This document shows positions 6,672 to 13,240 of a stretch of 13,384 nucleotides of DNA, piece after piece (the first letter of the stretch is position 1; every line of letters starts with the position of its first letter). Source of the stretch: an uncultured Collinsella sp. (GTDB lineage: Bacteria; Actinomycetota; Coriobacteriia; Coriobacteriales; Coriobacteriaceae); contig CAKUFT010000040.1 of NCBI GenBank assembly GCA_934650095.1, positions 1 through 13,384 on the forward strand. Direction: 5' to 3'. The translations under genes were made by a program, and so were the position numbers. The notes beneath the pieces are model-generated. The model was not told the origin of the DNA and searched no databases. It saw nothing but the letters and a program-made list of their open reading frames with translations.

Positions 6672-6716
6672 TATCACCCCAGTGATAGTGTACCAATAAC
6701 TATCACTGGGGTGATA
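6672..6716. promoter_or_regulatory. Twin-dyad operator of the DUF3990-HTH pair
   Basis: Two copies of TATCAC-n4-GTGATA (6672-6687 with CCCA, 6701-6716 with TGGG) have centres 29 bp apart. They are also mirror images: 6672-6689 and 6699-6716 form a perfect 18-bp inverted repeat around a 9-bp spacer. On the minus strand TTGGTA (plus 6691-6696) and TGATATTTG (TATTTG at plus 6668-6673) could be -35 and extended -10 boxes 17 bp apart, with the proximal dyad filling the spacer. That promoter would start transcription almost at the Shine-Dalgarno, so its exact placement is uncertain. Most simply it is the autoregulatory site of the HTH protein. Confidence 0.75.
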
Positions 6717-6759
6717 CCTAATAGTTATATACGCAAGAGGCCATGAAGAGCCTGCTGCG

Positions 6760-7896
6760 CTACCGCCCCAAGCGTTCGCAGAACTTGGCCATCGTGCCCG
6801 GGATGTCGATCTGCTGGGGGCAAACCGCTGCACAGGCGCCACAGCCGATGCAGGCGCTCGGACGCTTGTCCTCGGGAAGGGTGTCCACGTACATGTTTGA
6901 GATGAAGTCGCGCTCGCCCGTCACCACATTTTGGTTGTACATCTCGAGCAGCTTGGGGATATCGAGGCCCATCGGGCAGTATTCAGTGCAGTAACGACAC
7001 GCCGTGCACGGCACCGTACCGCGGCCGAGCATGTCGTCGGCAACGCCCTGCAGGATCTCGCGCTCACGCGGCGTCAACGGCTTATCCTCGCTAAACGTCT
7101 CGATGTTCTCCTTGACCTGCTCAAAGTTGGACATGCCGCTGAGGCACACTTTGACCTCAGCGATGCTTTGAATGAATCGGAAGCACCACTGGACCGTCGT
7201 CTCGTCGGGACGTGCTGCCTTGAGCTTCGCCTCGTCCTCCGTGGGAATCTGTGCGAGCTTGCCACCGCGCACCGGCTCCATGACCCACACAGGCAGGCTC
7301 CACTTATTGAGCAGCTCAACCTTGCCGTGCGCATCCTGGAACGTCCAATCCAAGTAGTTGAGCTGGATCTGGCAGAACTCCATGTCCTTGCCGTACGCCT
7401 CGAGAAAGCGCGTCATGCATGCGATATCGCCATGTGCGGAGAAGCCCAGATGGCGAATACGACCGGCCTCCTTCTGCTTAAGAAGATAGTCCATGATGCC
7501 AAACTTGGGGTCAAGGTACTCGTCGATATTCTTCTCGCACACGTTGTGGATGAGGTAGAAGTCAAAGAACTCCATCCCCGTCTTCTCGAGCTGCTTCTCG
7601 AAGATCTCCTCGACCTTGTCCATATTGTTGACGTCGTAACCGGGGAACTTGGTCGCGATCATGAACTCATCGCGAGCGTGGCGGTTAAGCGCGATACCCA
7701 TGGCAATCTCGGACTGGCCATCGTGGTAACCCCATGCGGTGTCGAAATAGTTCACGCCACGATCGAGCGCGTAGTCAACCATCTCGTTGACGGCATCCTG
7801 GTCGATCTTGGCATTGTCGTCATCGACCACCGGCAAGCGCATGGCCCCAAACCCGAGCGAGGAGAGCTGCTCGCCCTCAAAGTCCTTATACAGCAT
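6760..7896 (-). CDS. Aldo/keto reductase with C-terminal two-[4Fe-4S] ferredoxin domain
   Basis: 378 aa. Residues 1-285 form the aldo/keto reductase barrel: LGFGAMRLP (14-22), the tetrad D52, Y57, K83 and H117, GFSAHG (151-156) and the C-terminal LSGMSN (252-257), which fits NAD(P)H binding. Residues 297-307 (C-x2-C-x2-C-x3-C) and 349-359 (C-x2-C-x2-C-x3-C) are two 4Fe-4S cluster motifs. The barrel plus ferredoxin layout is common in anaerobes, where it probably couples a redox-active substrate to an electron carrier; the substrate is unknown. The start was moved from 7956 to the ATG at 7896 because GGGAGGC lies 7 nt upstream and the protein then begins MLYKDFEG, as expected. The Shine-Dalgarno sits inside a dyad (7903-7930). 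It is preceded by its own leader and is not obviously co-transcribed with engB. Confidence 0.92.
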   Translation of the reverse strand: MLYKDFEGEQLSSLGFGAMRLPVVDDDNAKIDQDAVNEMVDYALDRGVNYFDTAWGYHDGQSEIAMGIALNRHARDEFMIATKFPGYDVNNMDKVEEIFEKQLEKTGMEFFDFYLIHNVCEKNIDEYLDPKFGIMDYLLKQKEAGRIRHLGFSAHGDIACMTRFLEAYGKDMEFCQIQLNYLDWTFQDAHGKVELLNKWSLPVWVMEPVRGGKLAQIPTEDEAKLKAARPDETTVQWCFRFIQSIAEVKVCLSGMSNFEQVKENIETFSEDKPLTPREREILQGVADDMLGRGTVPCTACRYCTEYCPMGLDIPKLLEMYNQNVVTGERDFISNMYVDTLPEDKRPSACIGCGACAAVCPQQIDIPGTMAKFCERLGR

Positions 7897-7902
7897 AGAA
7901 AA

Positions 7903-7930
7903 GCCTCCCAAAGTACGTACTTCAGGAGGC
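7903..7930. promoter_or_regulatory. Dyad enclosing the aldo/keto reductase ribosome site
   Basis: GCCTCC (7903-7908), two mismatches, the perfect 12-bp palindrome AAGTACGTACTT (7911-7922), two mismatches, GGAGGC (7925-7930). In the minus-strand transcript the 3' arm is the Shine-Dalgarno GGGAGGC itself, 7 nt before the ATG. It may be a repressor operator or an RNA hairpin that hides the ribosome site. Confidence 0.6.
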
Positions 7931-8015
7931 ATCGTAAACCTTTGAGCGTGCTTCAAGTCAAGGGCGGTCGTGCGTCCTTACGACTGATGTGTCCAGGTGC
8001 GCGAGATTACCCCGA

Positions 8016-8047
8016 AAGACAAGGGCATAGGCCTTGAGGCCATGCCC
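8016..8047 (-). terminator. Terminator-like hairpin downstream of engB
   Basis: On the minus strand GGGCAT-GGCC, loop TCAA, GGCC-T-ATGCCC (plus 8023-8047) forms a 10-bp stem with one bulged base. TTGTCTTT follows, a moderate U-rich tail. It lies about 37 nt past the engB stop and would separate engB from the aldo/keto reductase gene. Confidence 0.6.
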
Positions 8048-8083
8048 GCAGGCTTGAGGGGCAAGGTCGCGTGCCTGGGCACA

Positions 8084-8674
8084 TCAGAGGCAGGCCTCGG
8101 CGATGCGTTTTTTAAGCTCGTCGATGCCGGTGCCCGTCTGGGAACTTGTAATGATCACGTTCTCGGACGGGACGTTGAGCTGCTTTTTGATGGCTGCTGC
8201 CTGGCGAGCCTGCTGGGTGCGGCTGAGCTTGTCGGCTTTGGTGAGGCAGACGATAAAGTTGAATTCGTTGCCCTGTAGGTAGTCGATCATGTCGTGGTCG
8301 AGCTTGCTGGGGTCGTGACGAATGTCCACCAGCGACACAACCAGGTTAAAGCTGCGCTCGGAGTCGAAGAAGTCACCGATGAGCTCGGCCCAACGGTCGC
8401 GCTCGGCCTTGGAGCGACGGGCGAAACCGTAACCCGGCAGGTCCACGAAATGCACGTCGTCGGCCTCAAAGAAGTTGATGTTGCTCGTCTTGCCCGGCGT
8501 ACTGGAAACCTTGACCAGGTTCTTGCGGCCAAAGAGCTTGTTCATAATCGACGACTTGCCCACGTTAGAGCGACCGACAAAGCTCACCTCGGGGCAGGTG
8601 GACTCGGGAATCTGCGAAACCTTGCCGTAGCTTGCGACAAACTTGGCAAGCTGATAGTTAATGGAATCGGCCAT
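8084..8674 (-). CDS. engB: Ribosome biogenesis GTP-binding protein EngB/YsxC
   Basis: Essential-type small GTPase that assists large ribosomal subunit maturation. The 196-aa protein carries the full G-box set in order: GRSNVGKS (G1, residues 34-41), TPGKT (G2, 59-63), DLPGYG (G3, 78-83), TKAD (G4, 145-148) and a TSSQTG segment at the G5 position (176-181). TPGKT and the LPGYGFA stretch are specific to the EngB family. Length is normal (about 195-210 aa). The ATG at 8674 has AAGGAG 5 nt upstream; a GTG at 8680 overlaps that site and is unlikely. It lies 39 bp after mtnN on the same strand with no terminator, so the two are probably one operon. Confidence 0.96.
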   Translation of the reverse strand: MADSINYQLAKFVASYGKVSQIPESTCPEVSFVGRSNVGKSSIMNKLFGRKNLVKVSSTPGKTSNINFFEADDVHFVDLPGYGFARRSKAERDRWAELIGDFFDSERSFNLVVSLVDIRHDPSKLDHDMIDYLQGNEFNFIVCLTKADKLSRTQQARQAAAIKKQLNVPSENVIITSSQTGTGIDELKKRIAEACL

Positions 8675-8713
8675 GGACACTCCTTGGTCGTAGGTGCTTA
8701 CAACAAAACTGCG

Positions 8714-9454
8714 CTACTGCGCAGCGGCAATGCGGCGGACAATATCGAGCGTGATGCCGCTCGCGGTGCGGGCATACTCAAACAGATCGAACTCGTGGTC
8801 GCAAAACGCATCGTATGCCTCGTCACAATTATCGCTGATAGCACGGAGCACCAGGCAATTAACACCATTCTTCGTTGCGACGTGGGCAATTGCCGCGCCC
8901 TCCATACCAACGCAATCGGCATGAGTCGCTTCAATCGCGGCATCGCGCATGGCACCGTCCGCCACAAAGCGGTTGCCCGTGGCAATGGTGCCGATCAGGA
9001 ACTGCTTGGAGCCTTCGTTCGAGGTGGCCACATTTGTCGAAGCATCGACAAACCCATGCTCAGCCAACACATCGGCGGCAATGTCGACCAACGCAGGCGT
9101 CGAGGCGAACTCCTCGAGCCCCGGTGCCGACTCGGCGATAAGCGCCATATCGGTATCCAGATAGCGCAGGCATTTGCCAATGACCACGTCGTCGATATGG
9201 AGCTTGGGATTTAGGCCGCCCGCAATGCCCGAGAACACTACAGCTCGTGGTGCATACTTGCTAATGAGGTGCTGCGTTGCGGCAGCAGCGTTCACCGTGC
9301 CCATGCCCGCCGTCGTGGCAACCATCGATATGCCGTCCAACTCGCCACTCACAACGTTCAAACCAGCCTCTTTCGCCACGTGAACGTCGCTCAGCTCTTC
9401 CTTAATCTGCATGACCTCTTTTTCGAGCGCGCCGATAATCGCGATGGTAGCCAT
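8714..9454 (-). CDS. mtnN: 5'-methylthioadenosine/S-adenosylhomocysteine nucleosidase
   Basis: Hydrolyses MTA and SAH to adenine plus the thioribose moiety, recycling products of SAM-dependent reactions and feeding methionine salvage and the activated-methyl cycle. The 246-aa protein shows the family start IAIIGALEKEV, with E13 aligning to the catalytic Glu12 of E. coli. It also has FSGIAGGLNP (74-83), the nucleoside-binding VGMEGAAIAH (182-191, E185) and RAISDN with the catalytic Asp208. Length is close to the E. coli enzyme (232 aa) with a few extra residues. The ATG at 9454 follows GGGGGA; a TTG at 9466 inside that tract is less likely. First gene of a probable mtnN-engB unit. The 132-bp upstream gap shows no convincing promoter. 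Confidence 0.96.
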   Translation of the reverse strand: MATIAIIGALEKEVMQIKEELSDVHVAKEAGLNVVSGELDGISMVATTAGMGTVNAAAATQHLISKYAPRAVVFSGIAGGLNPKLHIDDVVIGKCLRYLDTDMALIAESAPGLEEFASTPALVDIAADVLAEHGFVDASTNVATSNEGSKQFLIGTIATGNRFVADGAMRDAAIEATHADCVGMEGAAIAHVATKNGVNCLVLRAISDNCDEAYDAFCDHEFDLFEYARTASGITLDIVRRIAAAQ

Positions 9455-9586
9455 ACCATCCCCCAAACCTATACGAAATTCTTAACCACGGTATGGTACC
9501 AGCATTTTGTTTGACCTCGCCAAACGAACACGCTGAGCCAGTGCAGCTCTCGTATCAAACAGAGCCTCCGCTATGGCTGTAGCTCG

Positions 9587-10405
9587 TTAGCCGATGGCGT
9601 TTTTGAGTTCGGCGCGGCGCTTTTTCATGCCGGCCATGACGGCGTTGCGCAGCTCGGGCATGCGCGCGGTATCCATCTGGGGCACGCCCTCGAGCTTATA
9701 GGGGATCCCCAGCTGCTCATATTTGACGACACCCATGGTGTGATACGGCAGCATTTCCAGACCCACCACGTTGTGCCACGGGGCAATCAAGCGGCCGAGC
9801 GCCTCACACTCCTCCACCGTGTCGGTAATGCCCGGCACCACCACGTGACGGATAACGACCTTGATCTTTCGACGAGCAAGCTCATCGCCAAACGCCAGAA
9901 TGCGCGCAGGATCGCATCCGGTCAACTTTTTGTGCTCAACCGGATTGGCATGCTTAATGTCGAGCAGCACCATATCGGTCTCGTTGAGCACAGCGTCGAA
10001 CTTCTCGGGGTGGTTGGGGTCAAACGCATATCCGCAGCTGTCTAGGCAGGTATGCACGCGGCCATCGGGGTTGTTGTGCATTGCACGGAACAGGTCGGCC
10101 AAAAACTCGGGCTGCAGGAGCGGTTCGCCGCCCGAAACGGTAATGCCGCCGCTACGGTAGAACTCATGGTTACTCTGGAACTCGTCCATGAGATGCTCGA
10201 CGGTCACCATCGTGCCGCCGTTAACAGACCAGGTATCGGGATTGTGGCAATACGCGCAGCGCATAGGACAGCCCTGAACAAACACCACAAAGCGGATGCC
10301 GGGCCCGTCGACCGTTCCCATCGTCTCGATCGAATGCACGCGACCCAGGGCATACGCAGAGTCCTCGGGATGAGCATCCACACCCTCAAGCGTCATCTCA
10401 GCCAT
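9587..10405 (-). CDS. pflA: Pyruvate formate-lyase activating enzyme (radical SAM)
   Basis: Uses SAM and a [4Fe-4S] cluster to install the glycyl radical on pyruvate formate-lyase under anaerobic conditions. The 272-aa protein has the cluster motif C-x3-C-x2-C (C46, C50, C53) in QGCPMRCAYCHNPDTW, preceded by the typical ETMGTVDGPGIRFVVF. The SAM-binding SGGEP (91-95) and LDIKHA (about 148-153) follow. It has about 25 more residues than the E. coli enzyme, mainly an N-terminal extension before residue 22. The ATG at 10405 has AAGG at 8 nt. Its substrate pflB is not adjacent: degV lies upstream behind a terminator and mtnN downstream. The HNPDTW and DGPG features favour PflA over activases of other glycyl-radical enzymes, but the exact partner cannot be proven here. 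Confidence 0.9.
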   Translation of the reverse strand: MAEMTLEGVDAHPEDSAYALGRVHSIETMGTVDGPGIRFVVFVQGCPMRCAYCHNPDTWSVNGGTMVTVEHLMDEFQSNHEFYRSGGITVSGGEPLLQPEFLADLFRAMHNNPDGRVHTCLDSCGYAFDPNHPEKFDAVLNETDMVLLDIKHANPVEHKKLTGCDPARILAFGDELARRKIKVVIRHVVVPGITDTVEECEALGRLIAPWHNVVGLEMLPYHTMGVVKYEQLGIPYKLEGVPQMDTARMPELRNAVMAGMKKRRAELKNAIG

Positions 10406-10524
10406 TCCCGCAACCTTGCCTCTCTTTGGTTTTTGTCAATTAAAATGCCAGAGCCATTCTAGCCCATACGCCTGATGGCGAAACGGTTTAGCGGTCAATT
10501 AGATCGTCCTATTTGACTCCACGC

Positions 10525-10561
10525 AAAAGCGGCGGGAAGGTTATCGCAACCCGCCCGCCGC
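10525..10561 (-). terminator. Intrinsic terminator of the DegV gene
   Basis: On the minus strand GCGGCGGG (plus 10554-10561) pairs with CCCGCCGC (plus 10529-10536) across a 17-nt loop and is followed by TTTT (10525-10528). It lies about 30 nt past the stop codon. Confidence 0.75.
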
Positions 10562-10591
10562 CGTGGCAATAGAAATCGATAGTCGCCAGGC

Positions 10592-10610
10592 CTTACGCCT
10601 TAAGCGTAAG
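10592..10610. repeat. 7-bp inverted repeat covering the DegV stop codon
   Basis: CTTACGC (10592-10598), loop CTTAA, GCGTAAG (10604-10610); the stop codon complement TTA at 10593-10595 lies in the left arm. There is no U-tract, and the true terminator follows further on. It may simply be coincidental symmetry of the last codons. Confidence 0.4.
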
Positions 10611-11453
10611 CACCGCGCCAAAGGCGGTCGGGCCGCAGTGGCTCGAGATGACGCCGCCGACCTGAGTCCATGTAATGTCCTTAAAGCCCAGGTCATGCGC
10701 ATAGACTTCCATGTCGTCGCGCAGCTCCTCGGAAAGGCCCACTGAATACGCCAAACCAATGTGCGAGTAATCAATATCGCCCTTCGCAACCATGTGGTCA
10801 ATAAAGGCACGGGCGCATTTGAGCATAGAGCCGCGGAACTTCTTGGTCGCCACGAATTTGCCACCCGTTACCTCAATGCAGGGCTTAATCTTGAGCAGAT
10901 GGGCACCGAGGAATGCCACGTTGGACAAACGACCGCCGGCCTTAAGGAAGGCGAGATCGGTGGGGACAAAGCCCAACAGCACGCGGTCCATAACGGAATT
11001 GGTAAAGGCGAAAATCTCGTCGACGGTGGCATCCGGATGGGCTTCGATATACTTGGCGGTCTCAACGGCGACAAGCGACTGGCCCACCGACACAAAGCGC
11101 GTATCCATGGAGAAGACGTAATCGCGGCCCTTTGCCGCAATCTTCGACGACTGATGCGAGCAGGTCGTAACCTCGGAATACGCAAGATGCAAAATGGTCG
11201 CATCGGGCCGCTCGGCGTGGATGCGGTCGTACACATGCGCAAAATCCGCCGGCGAGCAACCGCTGGTCTTGGGCATCACACCAAACTCGTTGCAGCGCGA
11301 GTAAATCTCAAGCGGGTCGATCGATCCGTCTTCGACGGTCTCGTCGCCAATCGTGACATGCATGGGCACGCGCACGATGCCATAGCGCTCGCAGAGCTCC
11401 GGCGTCACATCCGACCCAGACTCAACCACGATTACGTACTTGCCCATTATCAT
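10593..11453 (-). CDS. DegV family fatty-acid-binding protein (FakB-like)
   Basis: DegV proteins bind a fatty acid and present it to the FakA kinase for phosphorylation, feeding exogenous fatty acids into phospholipid synthesis. The 286-aa product begins KYVIVVESGSDVT and has the signature TSGCSPADF (63-71), matching the TS-x-PSP-x-DF motif that contacts the acyl carboxylate. It continues with LAYSEVTTCSHQSS (90-103), DTRFVSVGQ (117-125), FLKAGGRLS and a C-terminal HCGPTAFGAVL. Length is typical (about 280-290 aa). ATGs at 11453 and 11447 and a GTG at 11456 are all possible; AGG at about 5 nt favours 11453. It is a monocistronic-looking gene with a structured leader (11532-11576) and its own terminator. 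No fakA is nearby, which is usual for FakB paralogues. The ligand is unknown. Confidence 0.92.
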   Translation of the reverse strand: MIMGKYVIVVESGSDVTPELCERYGIVRVPMHVTIGDETVEDGSIDPLEIYSRCNEFGVMPKTSGCSPADFAHVYDRIHAERPDATILHLAYSEVTTCSHQSSKIAAKGRDYVFSMDTRFVSVGQSLVAVETAKYIEAHPDATVDEIFAFTNSVMDRVLLGFVPTDLAFLKAGGRLSNVAFLGAHLLKIKPCIEVTGGKFVATKKFRGSMLKCARAFIDHMVAKGDIDYSHIGLAYSVGLSEELRDDMEVYAHDLGFKDITWTQVGGVISSHCGPTAFGAVLTLKA

Positions 11454-11531
11454 CACTACCTATCTAGCCGTTGGCATTTTCATTACTCAACGCACTGCCG
11501 CCACGCCGTTGCGCACCGGCATACAGGCGCC

Positions 11532-11576
11532 AGAGAGACGCCGCCCTTCGCCTATAACAAAGGACGACGTCTCCCT
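11532..11576 (-). promoter_or_regulatory. 17-bp hairpin in the DegV leader, stable on the minus strand
   Basis: Arms 11532-11548 and 11560-11576 pair over 17 bp with an 11-nt loop. The three non-Watson-Crick positions are G-U in the minus-strand RNA but would be A-C mismatches in the plus-strand RNA, so the fold suits a minus-strand transcript. It lies about 80-120 nt upstream of the DegV start and has no U-tract after it. It could be a leader structure or the 3' stem of the GH32 transcript. Confidence 0.55.
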
Positions 11577-11632
11577 GAAAAACTCCGTGCTTGGTAAAAG
11601 ATTTTACACGCTTCAGAAAAATCTGTTGCTTA

Positions 11633-11671
11633 TACCGCAAACGGTAGCTATATGCGATAAACGGTAACCGT
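11633..11671. promoter_or_regulatory. Repeat cluster, candidate operator/promoter region upstream of DegV
   Basis: AAACGGTA occurs twice in the same orientation (11639-11646 and 11659-11666), 20 bp apart. Each copy is half of a small dyad: TACCG-CAAA-CGGTA (11633-11646) and ACGGT-A-ACCGT (11661-11671). On the minus strand TCGACG and TATAGC, 16 bp apart, overlap this cluster and could be promoter boxes. It lies downstream of the GH32 gene and upstream of degV. The binding protein is unknown. Confidence 0.4.
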
Positions 11672-11697
11672 CGATTATTTATCCCACTGCACGCAGG

Positions 11698-13140
11698 CTA
11701 CTTGGCAAGACGGTAAAACTTCATCGATGCCGTGCCCTCGACGAGCAGCCTTATCGTGGATGCCGCAGGCGAATACGTACGGCTTGTGAGCGCAGTCTCT
11801 CCGCCGTTGGCGAAAATCTCTACCAAGGTCGTATCCGACAGAACGCGCAGATCGTGAAGTTCACCGATCTCAACCGACCTTACCTCACGCCCATAGCCCT
11901 CAACGCCCATATCGAGCGTGAGCTTGCCGTCTGCAAAGCGCACGGTAACGCCCTCGCGGATCTCGAGCTCGACAGTCTTTGCCCCTTCGCAGGAAATAAC
12001 GGCATCAAACAGGCGGCCCGGTTCCGCGACGGTCTCGCCAGCATGAACATGCGCGCAATCACCGCGCAGCTTTTCGAGCTCACGGGCAGGCCACTGGCAG
12101 AGCTTGCCGTCGTGCATACTCAGCTGGCGCGGCACCGTCAGTGCGCACTGCCAGCCGCGCTCAACCGTCGGATTCTCCACTGTTGCATCGGGACAACCAA
12201 CCCAGCCGATCATCAGGCGACGGCCCTCATTGTCCTCAAAGGACTGGGGCGCGTAGAAATCAAATCCCGCGTCGACCATCGGCGGCATGCCCTGGTCGAC
12301 GACCTTAAAGCTCGGAGCCTCCCAATCGGCCTCAATGCAGAACCATACGCACTGGTGCGGGTTGTGGTAACGCCAGCCCTCGGCGGGCACACCCTGTGGA
12401 CAGCAGACGAGCACGAGTTCGCCATCCAACTCAAACAGGTCGGGGCACTCCCACATAAAGCCAAACTTCTCGTCCAACTCAATGCGCGTCGCATATTTCC
12501 AAGATTCCAAATCGCACGACGTGAACACGAGCACGCATCCGCGGTCATCTTTCGTGCGCGCGCCCAGCACCATGTAATAGACGCCATCGTGCTCAAGAAT
12601 CTTGGGATCGCGCACGTGGGTACCGATGTCGTCGGGATAATCGAGCGGACCGACCGCCAGACGCTTTTCGCCCAGCTCGTCGGGGTTATCGGTAACCATA
12701 TGAATCTGGTTTTGATCGCGCCCCGTCAACACGTAGTCGTAGTCATCGCGGTCAAAATGCTTGACGTTGCCGGTATAGAAGTAGTGGACCTTGCCGTCGT
12801 GCATAAACGCCGACCCAGAGTACGCACCGCTCGAATCTATGTCGGAATCGGGGAAGAGCGCCGGGCCCCGATTCTCGTACGTCACAAAATCCTTTGTCGT
12901 CAGATGGTTCCAAAGGACCGGTCCGCCGTGCGCGGCATCAAACGGATCGTACTGGTGATAGATGTGGTAGGTATCGCCAACCTGCACCAGTCCGTTGGGG
13001 TCGTTGAGCCAGCCGAGCTCGGGCTCAATGTGAAACACAAGCCTCTCCGAATCGGCGGCAATGCGAGCCGCCGCCTTATCCTGACCAGCGCGCCACTGCT
13101 CGTAGCCTGAGCGCGTCACCTTGCTCTTTTGATTGAACAT
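11698..13140 (-). CDS. GH32 sucrose-6-phosphate hydrolase / beta-fructosidase
   Basis: Hydrolyses beta-fructosidic bonds, most likely of sucrose-6-phosphate delivered by a PTS, or of sucrose or fructo-oligosaccharides. The 480-aa protein has the GH32 triad in order: WLNDPNG (44-50, nucleophile D47), RDPK (177-180, transition-state Asp178) and ECPDL (231-235, acid/base Glu231). FHIEPELGWLNDP and YHQYDP (61-66) also fit. The five-bladed propeller is followed from about residue 385 by a C-terminal beta-sandwich ending EIFANGGETALTSR, which is typical. There is no signal peptide, so the enzyme is intracellular. The start was moved from 13182 to the ATG at 13140 because AAGGA lies 8 nt upstream. 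A membrane-protein gene ends 100 bp upstream on the same strand, suggesting a sugar uptake and cleavage operon. scrB/sacA would be the usual symbols, but substrate is not certain. Confidence 0.93.
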   Translation of the reverse strand: MFNQKSKVTRSGYEQWRAGQDKAAARIAADSERLVFHIEPELGWLNDPNGLVQVGDTYHIYHQYDPFDAAHGGPVLWNHLTTKDFVTYENRGPALFPDSDIDSSGAYSGSAFMHDGKVHYFYTGNVKHFDRDDYDYVLTGRDQNQIHMVTDNPDELGEKRLAVGPLDYPDDIGTHVRDPKILEHDGVYYMVLGARTKDDRGCVLVFTSCDLESWKYATRIELDEKFGFMWECPDLFELDGELVLVCCPQGVPAEGWRYHNPHQCVWFCIEADWEAPSFKVVDQGMPPMVDAGFDFYAPQSFEDNEGRRLMIGWVGCPDATVENPTVERGWQCALTVPRQLSMHDGKLCQWPARELEKLRGDCAHVHAGETVAEPGRLFDAVISCEGAKTVELEIREGVTVRFADGKLTLDMGVEGYGREVRSVEIGELHDLRVLSDTTLVEIFANGGETALTSRTYSPAASTIRLLVEGTASMKFYRLAK

Positions 13141-13168
13141 GTCATTTGTCCTTCTCATTGAGAGGAAA

Positions 13169-13197
13169 GGACGCCCGGCCAAGCAAGCCGAACGCCC
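13169..13197 (-). terminator. Intercistronic hairpin upstream of the GH32 gene
   Basis: In the minus-strand RNA GGGCGUUCGGC (plus 13187-13197) pairs with GCCGGGCGUCC (plus 13169-13179) over 11 positions including three G-U pairs, around a 7-nt loop. UUUCCUCU follows. It resembles a partial terminator or processing stem between the transporter and hydrolase genes. Confidence 0.45.
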
Positions 13198-13203
13198 TCC
13201 CCT

Positions 13204-13219
13204 AACGGGCCAGCCCGTT
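13204..13219. repeat. Short palindromic hairpin between transporter and GH32 genes
   Basis: AACGGG-CCAG-CCCGTT forms a 6-bp stem with a 4-nt loop, 21 nt past the transporter stop codon on the minus strand. There is no U-tract. Confidence 0.4.
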
Positions 13220-13240
13220 GATTACATTGTCGACTTCAAT

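Noticed and set aside
6721..6759. Terminator after the aldo/keto reductase gene
   Set aside because: The possible AGGC/GCCT stem is 4 bp with no U-tract.
6931..8037. 368-aa plus-strand frame over the aldo/keto reductase
   Set aside because: Antisense of a gene with intact catalytic tetrad and eight cluster cysteines; no ribosome site or motif of its own.
9541..9586. Terminator after pflA
   Set aside because: Only a 4-bp AGCC/GGCT pairing with bulges is seen, and the U-run is interrupted; too weak to call.
10425..10445. TTGACA box on the minus strand upstream of pflA
   Set aside because: No -10 box follows at 16-18 bp before the ribosome site, so the hexamer match alone is not a promoter.
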